A DNA stretch of 64,000 nucleotides from Microplitis mediator (taxonomy: Eukaryota > Arthropoda > Insecta > Hymenoptera > Braconidae): contig NC_079973.1 in NCBI RefSeq assembly GCF_029852145.1, positions 3,100,001 to 3,164,000 on the forward strand, read 5' to 3'. Position numbers and translations under genes: made by a program. This document shows, piece after piece, positions 37,901-51,892 of this stretch (positions are counted from its first letter, which is position 1; every line of letters starts with the position of its first letter). The notes under the pieces are model-generated. The model ran no database searches, was not told where the DNA came from, and saw only the letters and a program-made list of their open reading frames with translations.

Positions 37901-40900
37901 TTTTTTTTCTGAGTTTTTTGATTGCAGCTTTACCAAAAATTCAAAAATGAATACTTTGTTTATTCATGGTGGCCACAGATTTTTGAGATTGAAATTCCCT
38001 GACTTTTCCAGGTATTCCAGTCAAACAATTTAAAAATTCCCTGACTATGTGCAGTAATATTAAGTCATTGGAAATATTTATTTAATTTAAAATAAAATGG
38101 TATAAGTCAGTTTAATCAATAATTAATCATTGTCGTTAAATGAAGCTTTTTTTATTATTTGTCAGTGTTCATTGTTTTTTTTTTATTTATTAGATGAATA
38201 ATTTTTTATTTTTTATTTGAAATCCATGTTTTTATATAACTTACTCTAATAAAATATAAATAAATTTTTCATTTTCACTAGGATAAATTTCACAAATAAG
38301 AATATTTCATAGAATATTAATAAAGTATTAATGAAGTACGCGAATAATAAATATAGTGAAACTTATTAGTTCATTACTTATGTATACATTTAATGTTTTT
38401 AGTTTTTTAACTTGTCAATATGGATGTTAAGAGCTTGAAGATCCTGGCGATTGGTTTCTACTAAGACTTTTTTTTTCTAACAGCCTTGATAATTCTAACT
38501 GCTTCGTTTTTTCGCTATTGGAATCAATTTCTACTAATTTTTTTTCAAGATGGTTTTACAACCGCATTCGCGTCACTTTTTCAACAGTTTTGACAGAAAA
38601 CTAAATTTGGAGGATTTTTTCAGTCAAAAGAAAGAAAGTGAAAATTTTTCCAGCTTTGTGCCGAAATTCCCTGACTTTTCCAGTATATTTATAATTCCCT
38701 GACATTTCCAGGTTTTTCAGCAATGTGGCCACCATTATTCCTTCGTTCAAATCCAAGATAAACTTATGTACTAAAAAAATCTTTTTGTTTTTTTTATTTC
38801 AGATTAGGCAGTCATGAGTTATCCTGCCCACGGCATGGAGACTTTTTTTTGAGCTGACTCGTCTCTCCCCACTACCACTGGCTTATTTTTCAATATTTTT
38901 TTCCGAAAATTTAGTAGAATATTCTTGGAATGATGCTTAACAATGTTACAAATTTTAAAAATTTTAATAACGAACGTACTCTGAAAAAAAAATCACAAAA
39001 ATTCTTTTTTTTTGTATCTCAGTACCTTTCCCCCTTAAACGATAATTTGTGTTGGTGTTTTATTTTAGTGTTCTGTTGTCGGTTGTAAGCTCAAGGCGTC
39101 TTGATCATCAGGATGTCACTGAAGAGTTTTACAATTGACCTAAAAGCTATAGGACAAGTGGACGGTCATCGACAAGGACATGATGCCACGACAATAAACA
39201 TGTAAGGGAATTTAATAGTCACTGGATTAAATTACGAGTAAAGCAGTTTTGTATTATGAATAATTGTTTTATTTACTGTGGAATTGACTGTAATTGATTA
39301 CTCAAAATTTTTTTTTTAATGTTAAAGGGTAGAGTTTGTAATTAACTTGTAGACAGATGATTTAAAAAAAATAAAGTAAAAAATACTTTAGGCGAACACT
39401 AGCAGGAGCCGCGGACTACAGAATTTATAAAAAATAAACGGACTGTTTAAAAAAGTTTTTTTTTTTTTAATTGAACTTTGTAACAAATAATGAACAACAA
39501 GCGTTAGGTCATTGGATAACGTCGTGGACTTGATGAATCAGGACCAGACTCACCCAATGAAACTTGCGGGACCTGGTGAAAATTGTGAATTGGTTGAGTC
39601 CTGGGAGAGTGAAGAGGCGGTAAGTGGGGGCGTACCTCCAGGCCTACCGCCTCCGCCGCTCTCTTCACTTGGTGTTTTAGCAAACAGCCCCGAGCTAAAG
39701 TCACTCACCAGGTTGATCGGCGAGCTTTACATTATCATCCATCACCGCCACCATTTACATATTTGTTGTTAGTTAAGTTGTTAATAACCCAGTTAATAGT
39801 ATGCATTTAAAACGCCGAGCAATAAATATATATTAAATAAATAGTAACAATTTAAATAAATAAATAAATTAATTAATTGATAAATCTCTAGATGATCAGT
39901 TTGTCAATCTTCCAAGTTATAAATATGCACTATTGAGCGCACGCTCCATTGTCCTTTAATAAGTCTAAATAATTATAATTATTATGCGACAAGCTCAGCT
40001 ATTAATCAATAAATTTATTTATTTTCTATCACAGCTATTATTTTTAACAACATTCTTCTATATAAATAATAGCCCAGTCTATTTAACGATTAATTTTTTT
40101 GTTGCCAAAGCCGCTTTATTTTAAAAAAATATTTAATGAGGAAGTGTCGATAAACCGATCGAGATTTTACAAATAATTAAACAGCTCGATTTAAAGTCAC
40201 GCATCGAAGCAAATTTTCAAATTTTAAAATGCAAAAAAAAGTTTTGGCCAAGTAAATTATTTCAACTTTGCGCATTTTGTAAATTTTGCCAAATTAATTA
40301 TTAATTTAAAACGTCAATACTCATTGTCATTTAGAGCTGAATTTGTTACAATTGAATTATTAATTAGAGTAATTAGTAAATCAATAACTCACCTTGAGAA
40401 TACTTTACTGAATACCGATGAGTGATGACTGTCGGCGCTGTTAGGAAGGCTGGGTACTTTTTCAGCGGGTTTGCTGGTGTCTTCGTCTTTGCTGTCACCA
40501 GTGAGACCCTCCATCCAGGACAATGGGTACGACAGCCTCTTCAGCATCTACGTCAGAGTAAAAATGTCAAGACACTTTTCATAAAAGAAAAAAAAATAAC
40601 AGAGCCCAAGCAGTTAAATTATTAAATGAGTACTTTGTTTCTACGAGTCTCTTGTTTGTCCTCGTCTTTGTGCTCTTCGTCTTTCTCCGGCTCCTCGGCG
40701 TTGCTGTCCAAGCTGAAGGATACAGAACTGGCCTTCTTTCTGCCGCCGCCATTTACTACCGACAGGACGTCCAGAGCACTCCCGGATGAGACGTTGGTAG
40801 GGGCGATCGTTATCGGTGGCACCCAATCTGTAGATAAAACTATGTCCGCGTCCGAATATTTTTTTTTTGATGGGATAGGTTGCACTACGGGAAGTGGGGG

Positions 40901-43900
40901 ATTGGGTTCACGAATGTCGATACCAGAATCATAGCACGACAGTTTGACTAGAGATCCGTCTTCGCCCTCGGGAACGGCATTCGGCTTTGCTGGCTCCGGT
41001 TGACTCTGTAATAAAACATATATTTTTTTAGTCACGGGAGTTAAATAATTAGCATTTAATGCAGCTTATCAACTTCCGAAACTATAAGTGTCTGCTTGTT
41101 CAGGACGGGCTTTACTTAATACCAACTACCCTCTGGATTTAATTGTCAGTTGTAAATTAATTATATTCAATTTCTGGTACTGTTCCTGGCAAGCCCACAG
41201 CCTCTAACTAACCAATCACGAAACACTAAATTTACAGCTCGTTACTATTCTCCATAGCTCTTGTAACTCAGTATTGAGAGAACCCGGTCCTCAAGCAGAA
41301 GCAGACTGATGTTAAAGTGCCGGCAGACAAATTATTATTTAAAAATAACGAATTTTAAATTTAGTAGATTTTTAAAATTTAAAATGAATAAATCCATTTA
41401 TAATTAATTAATTTAAGTATTCATTAAATCGATTTATGTTAAAGCGCATTAAATATTTAAATGGAAAATTACTTTGTCGGAATTAATAGAATCTTGTTGC
41501 TCATCGTCGACGGAAAATGAGCATCTGTCTTTGCTGGGAACGGCCCAGTGGTGGTCCAGCATAGAACGCCTGCGTTCCTCGAGTGTCCTGCTCGCTTGCC
41601 CGACACCAAGTTCCTTATCAGCATTTTCATCTAATTTATCTTTATCTGTATCCTTATTTTCTTTATCTTTATCTTTATCCTTATCTTTGTCTTTAGCAGT
41701 CGCTCCTTCTTCCTGCAATTAAACATAAATTATTCATCGTCGTACCACTTTACAATTAATGCTACGGAAATTTAAACCAGTACTTGAATTTGTACTGCCG
41801 TACAACCGGGATAAAAATTAAACCAACGTACAATTTGTAAATTCGTAGGAGTGACGAGGTCTCGTTCAAAAGCCTTTGGAAATGCGTCACCTTCTCTCTC
41901 GGCGCAGCTACAGACACTTTCGTTGTCATCGCCAGCAAGTTCGGAGAAGTTATCGTCTTTGCCAGGCGATAAACATTTCCGGCCGTCACTTCTCTCGGGT
42001 TTCTTCATGTAGTAAATTTCTGGTTTCTTGTCTGTACTCATGGCATCTGTATGACTGACCCGCATGTGGGCAATGTCATAATAAATCGCTGCGTTAACTA
42101 CAAACTCCATGGGCGCTATCACACCGTAAGACTCGGCTCCGTGTTCAATGACCAGCGGGTCGGAAACATTGGGATCAAACATGACGGCGTTTGGAGTGAC
42201 CAATAAAACACCTCCGACTACACCCTATTAAAATAAAAATATAAAAGTTAATTATCGCAGCATAGCCAGGCTATTGATTTATCTGTTTTAGTTCGGCTTT
42301 TTTTTTTTTTTTGAGGACTTTGTTGTTAATTTTAATATTCGCGAACGCGAAAAAGCTTTCACGGTTTAAATTTAACAAGTAGAACTAGTACTCCACCTGT
42401 CCATCGGTGATATGACGAACGTTGATCTTCAAAAATCTCTCTCTGTAGGCTGGTTCATCCTCGTCCATAGCTGCTGCATTACCACTGTCAAGTGGGGTTT
42501 TAACTCGTTCCATATGACCTGGTTTTGGGGAAACAGGCCGTAAGTTATCCAATAGCTCTGAAAAAAAAATATTCAAAGCCGTTTAAAGTAATCCGCACAG
42601 TGATTTTTAAAACTGTCTACTGAAATGTTTTAGAAAAATTATTTCTGGGCTGTTACCTTTTTCTTCCGGTGGCAAATCATCCTGTGAATCGTGATCGTGA
42701 CCGGGATCTGGACTCGGGGCATCCAGTGCCGTTCCATCGCCGCCCAGACGTGCCTCTCCTTTTATTGGAACCCAGAGCTGCTGGCCCGGGTATATAAAGG
42801 TACTGCCAAGTCGGTTTAGTTTGCTCAATTCAGATGGTGTTGTATCAAATCTTGCTGCGACTGATGTCAGCGTATCTCTGTTACCCACCTAGAATATAAT
42901 AATAAATAAATTATTTTACTAATTAATTTTACACAAAAAGATTAAGTGATAAATAGGGCAGAGGTACCGTTTTAGCCGGTTTTGGATCCTTGAAAAATTT
43001 TAATTAATTAATTTATAAAAGACGCAATTGTGTTCGTGAAGATCGGAACGTTTTTCGCGCAACGAAAAAATACAAAATTGGAAAGTAAAAAATCTACTGA
43101 CTAGATTTCTGAAATGTTTCGCATTTAGATACTGGTATACCAGCTGAAAATTTTCGGCCAACCCCGACCGCTGAAACTACCCCTTTACTCGAATTACATG
43201 AATTTTTTTCCGATCTTCAGATACATCAACGATTTAATTAATTTTTGAAATGTGTTCAGAGATACACTTTTATCCCACTACACTGTAAAAAAACCGGGGT
43301 AAGTCCGGTCAGTGTACGTAAATATTCTTTACCGGTGTTAAAAAAATTTCCCGGAGTTAAAATATTTTTCGATGTTGAAAATATTTAACTACAGTTAATT
43401 AGTATTTTTATTAATTAATTAAATTATAGGTGATTAAAATGCTGAGCGCAAAATTGTGTAACTTTTAAATAAATTATGTATAACATAAATAATTATTTAA
43501 ATAAGTACATAGCAAAATTCAAATTTCCTCTAGATAATATTCATTAAATTTTTACATTTTTTTTTAAATTTCTATACGTGATTTTTTTTTCACCGATTTA
43601 ACACCGCCAAATTACTCCGCCTACACCGCATGGTGTTAAATTGAGCCCAATATTGATTGAAATTAAGTATTAAATGTCCAAAAATGGAGCAGTAGCAACA
43701 AATTCTACTTTTACCCCATTGCATAATAAAAAAAAACGAGCAAGATGATAATTAACTGAGAGTACAAGTTGAGGTGAATAATTTAACATGAATCATTAAT
43801 GTCAATGATACTTTTATTTATGTATTATAAGCTGAGGCCAAGTTCATTTGTTGACATTTTATGCAACACGAGTGTTTTAAAAATTTATTTGACAAATTGG

Positions 43901-46900
43901 ATAAATTACTTAGCGCACTTTGTATTAATATGTATATATATTTAGTAAGGTAATATACATATATGAGTAAATGAAAAGTATATAAGTGGATTATCAAGCT
44001 ACAAGATGGAGAGTTAGAGAGCGCGGTTAACTTTTAATGCCAACAATTTAACTACCAGCTACAAATATATACTTAGCTACAGTATTTTCGATAGATTCTC
44101 GTAAATATTACGTAGCATAGGCGAGGTAATTTCACGGATCGGTGGTTAATGTTACTTTATAAAGCCTCTGGGCTTTTATCAGCCATTTGGTAAGCCGGTA
44201 CGATCAACCGTGACTGTACGTGCCCATTGGAAAACTGTCTCTATTTAACGCTTATTAGTATTCCCGGTCTGGCGAACAGAAGAAATAAAATAATTTTCAC
44301 TTTTACCCAATACTCTGTACTATAGTCCAGTAAATCTTAATCAGTTGTCACTTTTGAGGCTTCGATTACTCAATTGCAACAATTAAATATTTAAATACCC
44401 GGTTTACTTTTATTACGGCTTGATTATAATTAAATAAAATACTTTTTTATTCAGTTTTTTTTTAATTAACCAGTCCACGTTCGTGAATCGTCATGCGACG
44501 GTACGTTGTCTGCATGTGTAACAAGCTAAAGAGGACAATTATTTTCGTGCGTACTCTATATATGCGTATATTTGACGGGTGGAATGTACGCATATTAACA
44601 ACGAATATGATTTTGATGTTCATATAACCGATTCATGGTGGCCACAGATTTTTGAGATTGAAATTCCCTGAGTTTTCCTGGTATTCCAGTCGAACAATTC
44701 AAAAATTCCCTGACTATGTGTTGTAATATTAAATCATTGGAAATATTTATTTTATTGATTCTCTTATTAAGTATCCACGTACCACCAAAAAATTGGTCCT
44801 CGAAGGACCGATTCCACCATCAGCGAATGGTCCATGTCGAATTTTGTTTTTTGACAGGCCGTCGAACACCTAATCGATGAGGAAATAGATGAGGTTGCAG
44901 CGCCAATAATACCATTATAAAAGACTTATAAATGATAAAAGAATAAGACATCAGGCCGACAGCAGCAATAACTACAGACACAACTTGAACCACTGTAACT
45001 CTATAGCCAAAAGAAATGAACTTGACTTCAGAAGACCAAATGAAAAATATTGGTGGCTCACAGAAGAAACGCCACACAGAAAGCGTCTCAAGAGAATAAA
45101 GGCCAATGGGCGTTGATTATATTGAATTATATATGAATGATTATATATGAAAAATATACCAAGTGATATTTAATTTTCAGCCGATAACCAAAAACAAGAC
45201 AAATTAGAGTTTATTCGGAAGCTCAAACACCCTCTGTCTAAGGCGGACAAGAAATTAATTAATTTCTTCTTTCTCTTGTCATCGAGCTACACCTTCCCCA
45301 AGAATCATGTATCGGTAGCAACGATAAAATACAACGAGGAAATGAATCAGCTCCCCAAGCAAATAACAAAAAGTTTGTTTTCACAATATCTATACTGAGA
45401 GAAAAAAAAAATTTTCGGAACTAAGAAAACTTCGTAAAAAAACATATCAGCTATAGGTTTGGAATACCTGTAACTAAAGTGTAATAGTAAATAGTATTAC
45501 AAAAAAGGAGTCGATTACACTACGATGATACTAGTGAACATGACTGTTCTGAGTTGGATAATTTAAATTAAAAATTACTAGTCAGCAAAACTATATTATT
45601 CATGTAAACTTAACAATTTATTTTAAGTTAAGTTAACTACTTTGGTTTTGATTCAAAAACTTTTTTTTTTTTTGTTAACTGGAGATATTATTTTTTTTTT
45701 TTTTTTTGTGAGAAAAATTACTCAAGGAATTATTAATGTCATTATGTAGTTAAGCATCTACTATATGACTACCAAGTCAGGTAATTGTCTGTCAAATGAC
45801 AGAAGAATATTTACGCCAGGATTGTCTTAGCGTATCGAATATAAAAACTCTGAAATACCTATCTAACCAGGGACAGCATAAGAGGTTGAGTGCCATCTAG
45901 TGGCGAGCGCTGAACTATTTCCGCTGCTGCCTAGTATCGGTGACTTTTTCCTCTTCCATATACATTAGACTGATTCAAAAGAATCGACTAATTTTTTTTT
46001 TCTTCATTATATCGAAAATATTGTTGGAAATGACAAAAAAAAATACTGTGAAAGTTTGAGCTCTTAATCTTAATGTAAACAACTGCCGCATCGCGATTTT
46101 CTATTTCCCGTTTAAATAACCTGGGAAAATTTATTTTTCAAGCTTTGGAATTTTGTAGCTCTTGGTGGGACCAAGACTTTTGAATGTTCAACCCATATTC
46201 TTATGGGAAATTTGACGCTCTACAAAAAAGGTCTCTTATAATTTTTCGATATTTTTATTTCTTCAAAAGTAATTCGAAGTTAAAGTTAGATTGACGATAA
46301 ATTTTCACATTTTTTAAATTTTTGACGCAACCATCAACTTTATCCGAAAATTTTAGAGGACATTTTTTGTAGAGCATTTTATTTCCTACGACTTATCTCA
46401 GAGAAAATTTTCGATATTTCACTTAAGTCGTATGTTATCTGCAATTAACTGAAAATTTTCTTAAATAATCTAAATTTTGTTGCTTAAAATTAATTAAATT
46501 AAATTTTCAGTTAATTGCGAATAACTTACGACTTATGAGAAATATCGAAAATTTTCTCCGAGATAAGTTGTAGGAAATAAAATGCTCTACAAAAAATGTC
46601 CTCTAAAATTTTCGGATAAAGTTTATGGTTGCGTCAAAAAATTTAAAAAATGTGAAAATTTATCGTCAATCTAACTTTAACTTTGAATTACTTTTGAAGA
46701 AATAAAAATATCGAAAAATTATAAGAGACCTTTTTTGTAGAGCGTCAAATTTCCCATAAGAATATGTGTTGAACATTCAAAAGTATTGGTCCCACCGTGA
46801 GCTACGAAATTCCAAAGCTTAAAAAATAAATTTTCCCATGTTATTTAAACGGGAAATAGAAAATCGCGATGCGGCAGTTGTTTATATTAATATTAAGAGC

Positions 46901-49900
46901 TCAAACTTCCACAGTATTTATTTTTCGTCATTTCCAACAATATTTTCGATATAATGAAGAAAAAAAAAATTAGTCGATTTTTTTGAATCAGTCTAATATA
47001 CATCTTCTCCCGAAAAATTTTTCTCTTAAGTCTTTCACATTAAAAATCAAAGGCAATAAAAATAAAATTGACAAAATGTAGATACCACCAATCGTCAGCA
47101 TTTTTTCCGAACTAAGCTAATTGAAAATTTTTCCAGCTTTGTGCCGAAATTCCCTGACATTTCCTTGACTTTCCCAGTATATTTATAATTCCCAGACACT
47201 TCCAGGTTTTCCAGAAATGTGGCCACCATGGTCGATTGTTGGTCGATTTAATTTTTTAATTCTTTCTTGAGCTCCTTCATCATGAAATTTTCATTTTATC
47301 GAGTATATTTCAAAAGCTTTAATCCAGATTAAAATGTCGTTTATATATAATGTAATATTGTAGTTTGTGAACTTTCTGACGTTTTAAGTAATCGATTATT
47401 TTGCTATACACCTTAAAAACTTTATCAAGTTTAATTAAGGGAAAGAGAAAAGTTAATTTCTCAGTGAAGTTGTTTAAAAGCACTCAAGGCAGCTGGTGCT
47501 GGTGCTGGTGCTGCGGATGATGATGATGTTGGTATTGGTACGACTCCTAGACCCAGAATCAGAGTCAGAGTCGGAGCTAAGGCGTTAGTGCTCCGTTACG
47601 TCAGTGAGCTAACATTTGATTCTTTATTGTTTATAGTCGAACAAACGAGCGAAGATCCAAAAGTTTGGGATTTGTTAAAGACCCAAGTTCCTGTCCCAGA
47701 TACTTATGAGGATAATGATGCCCGAATAAAAGTACCATCAGCAATATAACAGGAAGTGGACGGATAATGCGGTCGCAAAGACAGAAGGGTCTGAGTAGTG
47801 AGAATAAAGTTGTAAAAAAAAAATAATAAAAATGAGGAGAAAGAAAGAAAGAAAGATAAAAATAAAAATAAAAGGCACCTGGATCGCATGGGGGAATGAA
47901 TGGAGTAAAGAGCAAAAGGAAGTCGGGATGTTTTCTGGAAGCCTGGAAATAATAAAAAATAAAATAAAGATGGATTGTTCCGACTGGTGTTTTTTACCGG
48001 TGCTCAAGTATACTTGTGTCTTATGGATGTAAGAGTTTTTCTGTGGGACAAAAGGCCGCGGGAATCCCCAACTGGCCTCTTTTTTTCGTTATCGAGCGGT
48101 TTGATTCGCCCATTTCTACCTCAATTTCTACTTTTACTTATCTATATATTTCTGGTCTATGTGTGGCTCTTCTGCAGATAATGTATATTATATATGTTAT
48201 ATATTCTACATATATATTTAACGTCCTGTATTCTGTGAACGTATCGATGATGAACGATAAACCATTAGCCCGTAGTTACGGTTACGTTCCATTAGGGCGA
48301 TTAATCGATTCACGGCGAGTAAGTCAACGACCACAACGTCCATGATCATCTCCTATATTCATAGTTCCAGTGTCCCCGTGTTCCAGTTCCAGTAACTCCA
48401 GTGGCTGGTCTACAGCATGCTTCCATTCTAATCGCACCGTCAATTATATCGAGGACATCGTGCTCAACATATATTGAGATGAATTTTGAGATCTTGCGAG
48501 TAAATGACCATCCAGATAGATCAGCTCAGGTCCCTTCCGCTTGTCCCAGTTTCCATTCCCGGCAGTTTACTGCAGACTAGACTAACTATGAGCTTGTCCC
48601 AGGAGTATCTGGCTGACTGTACAACCAACCTTACTCTCCAACTCTTGAGAGACAATTTTAGAAATATTACTTCACGTGAATCTTATATATTTCACCCGAG
48701 AGACTGAGAAAGAGAAAGTCGAGATATAACTTATTCTGCTTGTACTCTTCCTGACTCAAATCACTGCTGATTTACTTTGCAAATATTATACTCAATATAA
48801 AATCCTCTTACTATTATACTCCATATCTTTATTACATTTTACTTGTTATCAAATAATCTTGTTTTTATTGCTTTGTTAGATAAAAATAATAACCACCGAG
48901 TTTTACTTTTTTTTTCTTCATATTAAAATTTGCTGATAAAAATAATTGTATTATTTAACGTCACAGAAAAAAAGGATTTCTTGGAGCAAAAAATTTTTAC
49001 TCCCCAAGAGATTTTTTTAGTCGTAAGAAAATTTGTGATAGTGAAGTTAGCTAAAGTCTAATAATTTTTGAATTTTTTTAAATAAGGTAAAAGCCCCTAT
49101 ACCCGCTCACTTTTCATTGGAGTGAGATTAAATCACTCAGTATAAATTAATAAATAAAATGAAAAACCATATTTTTTTTTATAGTTATTTTTTGAAGTTT
49201 CGAGTATTAGAATAAAATTTAAGTTTGAAGAATAATGTTGATAATTAATTATTATTAATTTTTTAAATAAGCTCCTTGAGTGTACCCATAGTTGCTCACT
49301 AAAAGTTGTGATGTACCATTACTCGACCAACACATGGCCCTATAGTCGCTCAAAGACAATATCAATTAAACTATGATAAGTTTATTGATTTGGACAAATA
49401 ATTTATAAATTATACTCCTTTATTCTTTCATAATATAAAATTTCATGAATTTTAAAAATGTATTTAATAAGATATAGTTATAACAATTCTTAAAAAATTT
49501 GACGTTACCTAATTTTAATCTAACGAATGAACGTTAAAGTAAAAAATGCCCGGCTTTACGCGATTTTGAAAACAGTCATTTAATTTAAATTTATAATCTA
49601 TTATAAAATAATTTGATACATCATATTTTAATATATTTAGATTCACAAATAATTATTTATCAATAATAATATTTTTAGTTGTAATTTTTTTTTATAAAAA
49701 TTATAAAAAAACGCCTTAAACATTTAAAGTGAGCGACTAATGGTACTGAGCGGGTATAGGGGCTTTTACTTTACTATAAATTATAAAAAAAAAATATTTA
49801 AAAAAATTACACTTATAGTTTTCTTAATTCTCTACATGTGCATATTTTTAGTTTTTTTTTTTTTAAATTAATTTGTTAACAAAAATCCAAAAATTGTCAA

Positions 49901-51821
49901 TTGTCTTCTAACTTCAAGATCATAAAAATTTTTGTCTTCTATTGATAATGCAAAATATTTTTTGTGCCAAGAAATTTTTTTTTTTCGGTGCACGCGTTGC
50001 TCGATAAATTATTTTCCTTTTTCTATGTCAGTTTAAAAAATATTTCAAAAGAAACAGACTTGCAGTTGTGGTTAGATGCTGATGCTGTTACTGATTTACG
50101 CTTTACAATTTTGTCGTTGACGTGCCGAGGATGGTTGACATTCAAATGACGTGCTATAGATTTAGGAATTTCATAAATGCCATGTGTATCCGTTAGCATC
50201 ATATCTATCTGTGATATTTGGCGTTATTGAAATTCCATCAATTTACAACAATATCACTACAATATATGTATATATATATATGTTTCTACAACGTCGATCA
50301 ACAGAAGGAGTTGATGTTGATATTAATAAATATATAACTATAAAGCTCTATACTAGATAATTCATATTGTTGATTAGTTAATGAACGTTTGCTTGAATTC
50401 ATAGCAAAATTTAATGCTCATCATAATTAATTTAAAACAAATTACCAACTTGTTTCAATTATATTAGCATACAAGGTATCGGCTACAAAGTTATTTAATC
50501 AAGAAGTTAATGTAGTACTCTGCGTTGTTGATTACCTCAAAATTAAGGGCAACTTTTTTTATTTCGCATACGGAGTAAATAGGGAGTTTTTTTTTATATC
50601 CGCATTCACTCCGATTCGAAGTTTTAATATTAATATAAACTCCCTTTAGAAGTGAATTTCACTCCAAACCGTTTCAGTATTAAAATGAATTCCCCTTCGA
50701 AGTGAATTTTACTCAGAGGGGATTAAATGAATAAACAGTCATCTACTGCGCATTCACTCCGCAAATTTTTGACAGTGATAACAATAATAATAATAATAAT
50801 AATAATTAATTATTATTAAGATTTAATCTATGATATGTCTTCTTTGATGATAAAAATAAAACAAATTTAATTTCGTATCAGTGAAAAAAAATATATTAGA
50901 CGACTGAGAAAAAAAAATTACCGTGTGGATTTTTTTTAGAATCCCATAATTATACAATCATCGAAATCAATAAGTTTGCGAATTAATGATGAGATTTTTC
51001 TCATTAAATTACAATGATAATAAAAATAAACAAAAGATTTTAGAGTAAGGTAAAAGCCCCTATACCCGCTTACTTTTCATTGGAGTGAGATTAAATCACT
51101 CAATATAAATTAATAAATGAAATGAAAAACCATATTTTTTTTTTATAGTTATTTTTTGAAGTTTCGAGTATTAGAATAAAATTTAAGTTTGAAGAATAAT
51201 GTTGATAATTAATTATTATTAATTTTTCAAATAAGCTCCTTGAGTGTACCCATAGTCGCTCACTAAAAGTTGTGATGTACCATTACTCGATCAACACATG
51301 GCCCTATAGTCGCTCAAAGACAATATCAATTAAACTATGATAAGATTATTGATTTGGACAAATAATTTATAAATTATACTACTTTATTCTTTCATAATAT
51401 AAAATTTCATAAATTTTAAAAATGTATTTAATAAGATATAGTTATAACAATTCTTAAAATATTTGACGTGACCTGAATTTAATCTAACGAATGAACGTTA
51501 AAGTAAAAAATGCCCGGCTTTGCGCGATTTTGAAAACAGTCATTTAATTTAAATTTATAATCTATTATAAAATAATTTGATACATCATATTTTAATATAT
51601 TTAGATTCACAAATAATTATTTATCAATAATAATATTTTTAGTTGTAATTTTTTTTTATAAAAATTATAAAAAAACGCCTTAAACAGTTAAAGTGAGCGA
51701 CTAATGGTACTGAGTGGGTATAGGGGCTTTTACCTTAAATTTTAGAGTAGAGATTTTAATAAACAGTTAAATTCAAATCATATTTGATAAATTTGGCAGT
51801 AATACTCACGCAGTCACGTTA

Positions 51822-51892
<71 letters not shown>

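Noticed and set aside
44820..45077. Hydrophobic 85-codon - strand frame inside transposon copy B (possible membrane protein)
   Set aside because: The equivalent - strand frame has a stop in copy C and much of it is deleted there, and it begins without context; the + strand segments are better conserved.
47631..48707. Cluster of overlapping short open frames in a less AT-rich segment
   Set aside because: No domain, no consistent frame and no splice partners; openness follows from base composition and AAG/CTT runs.
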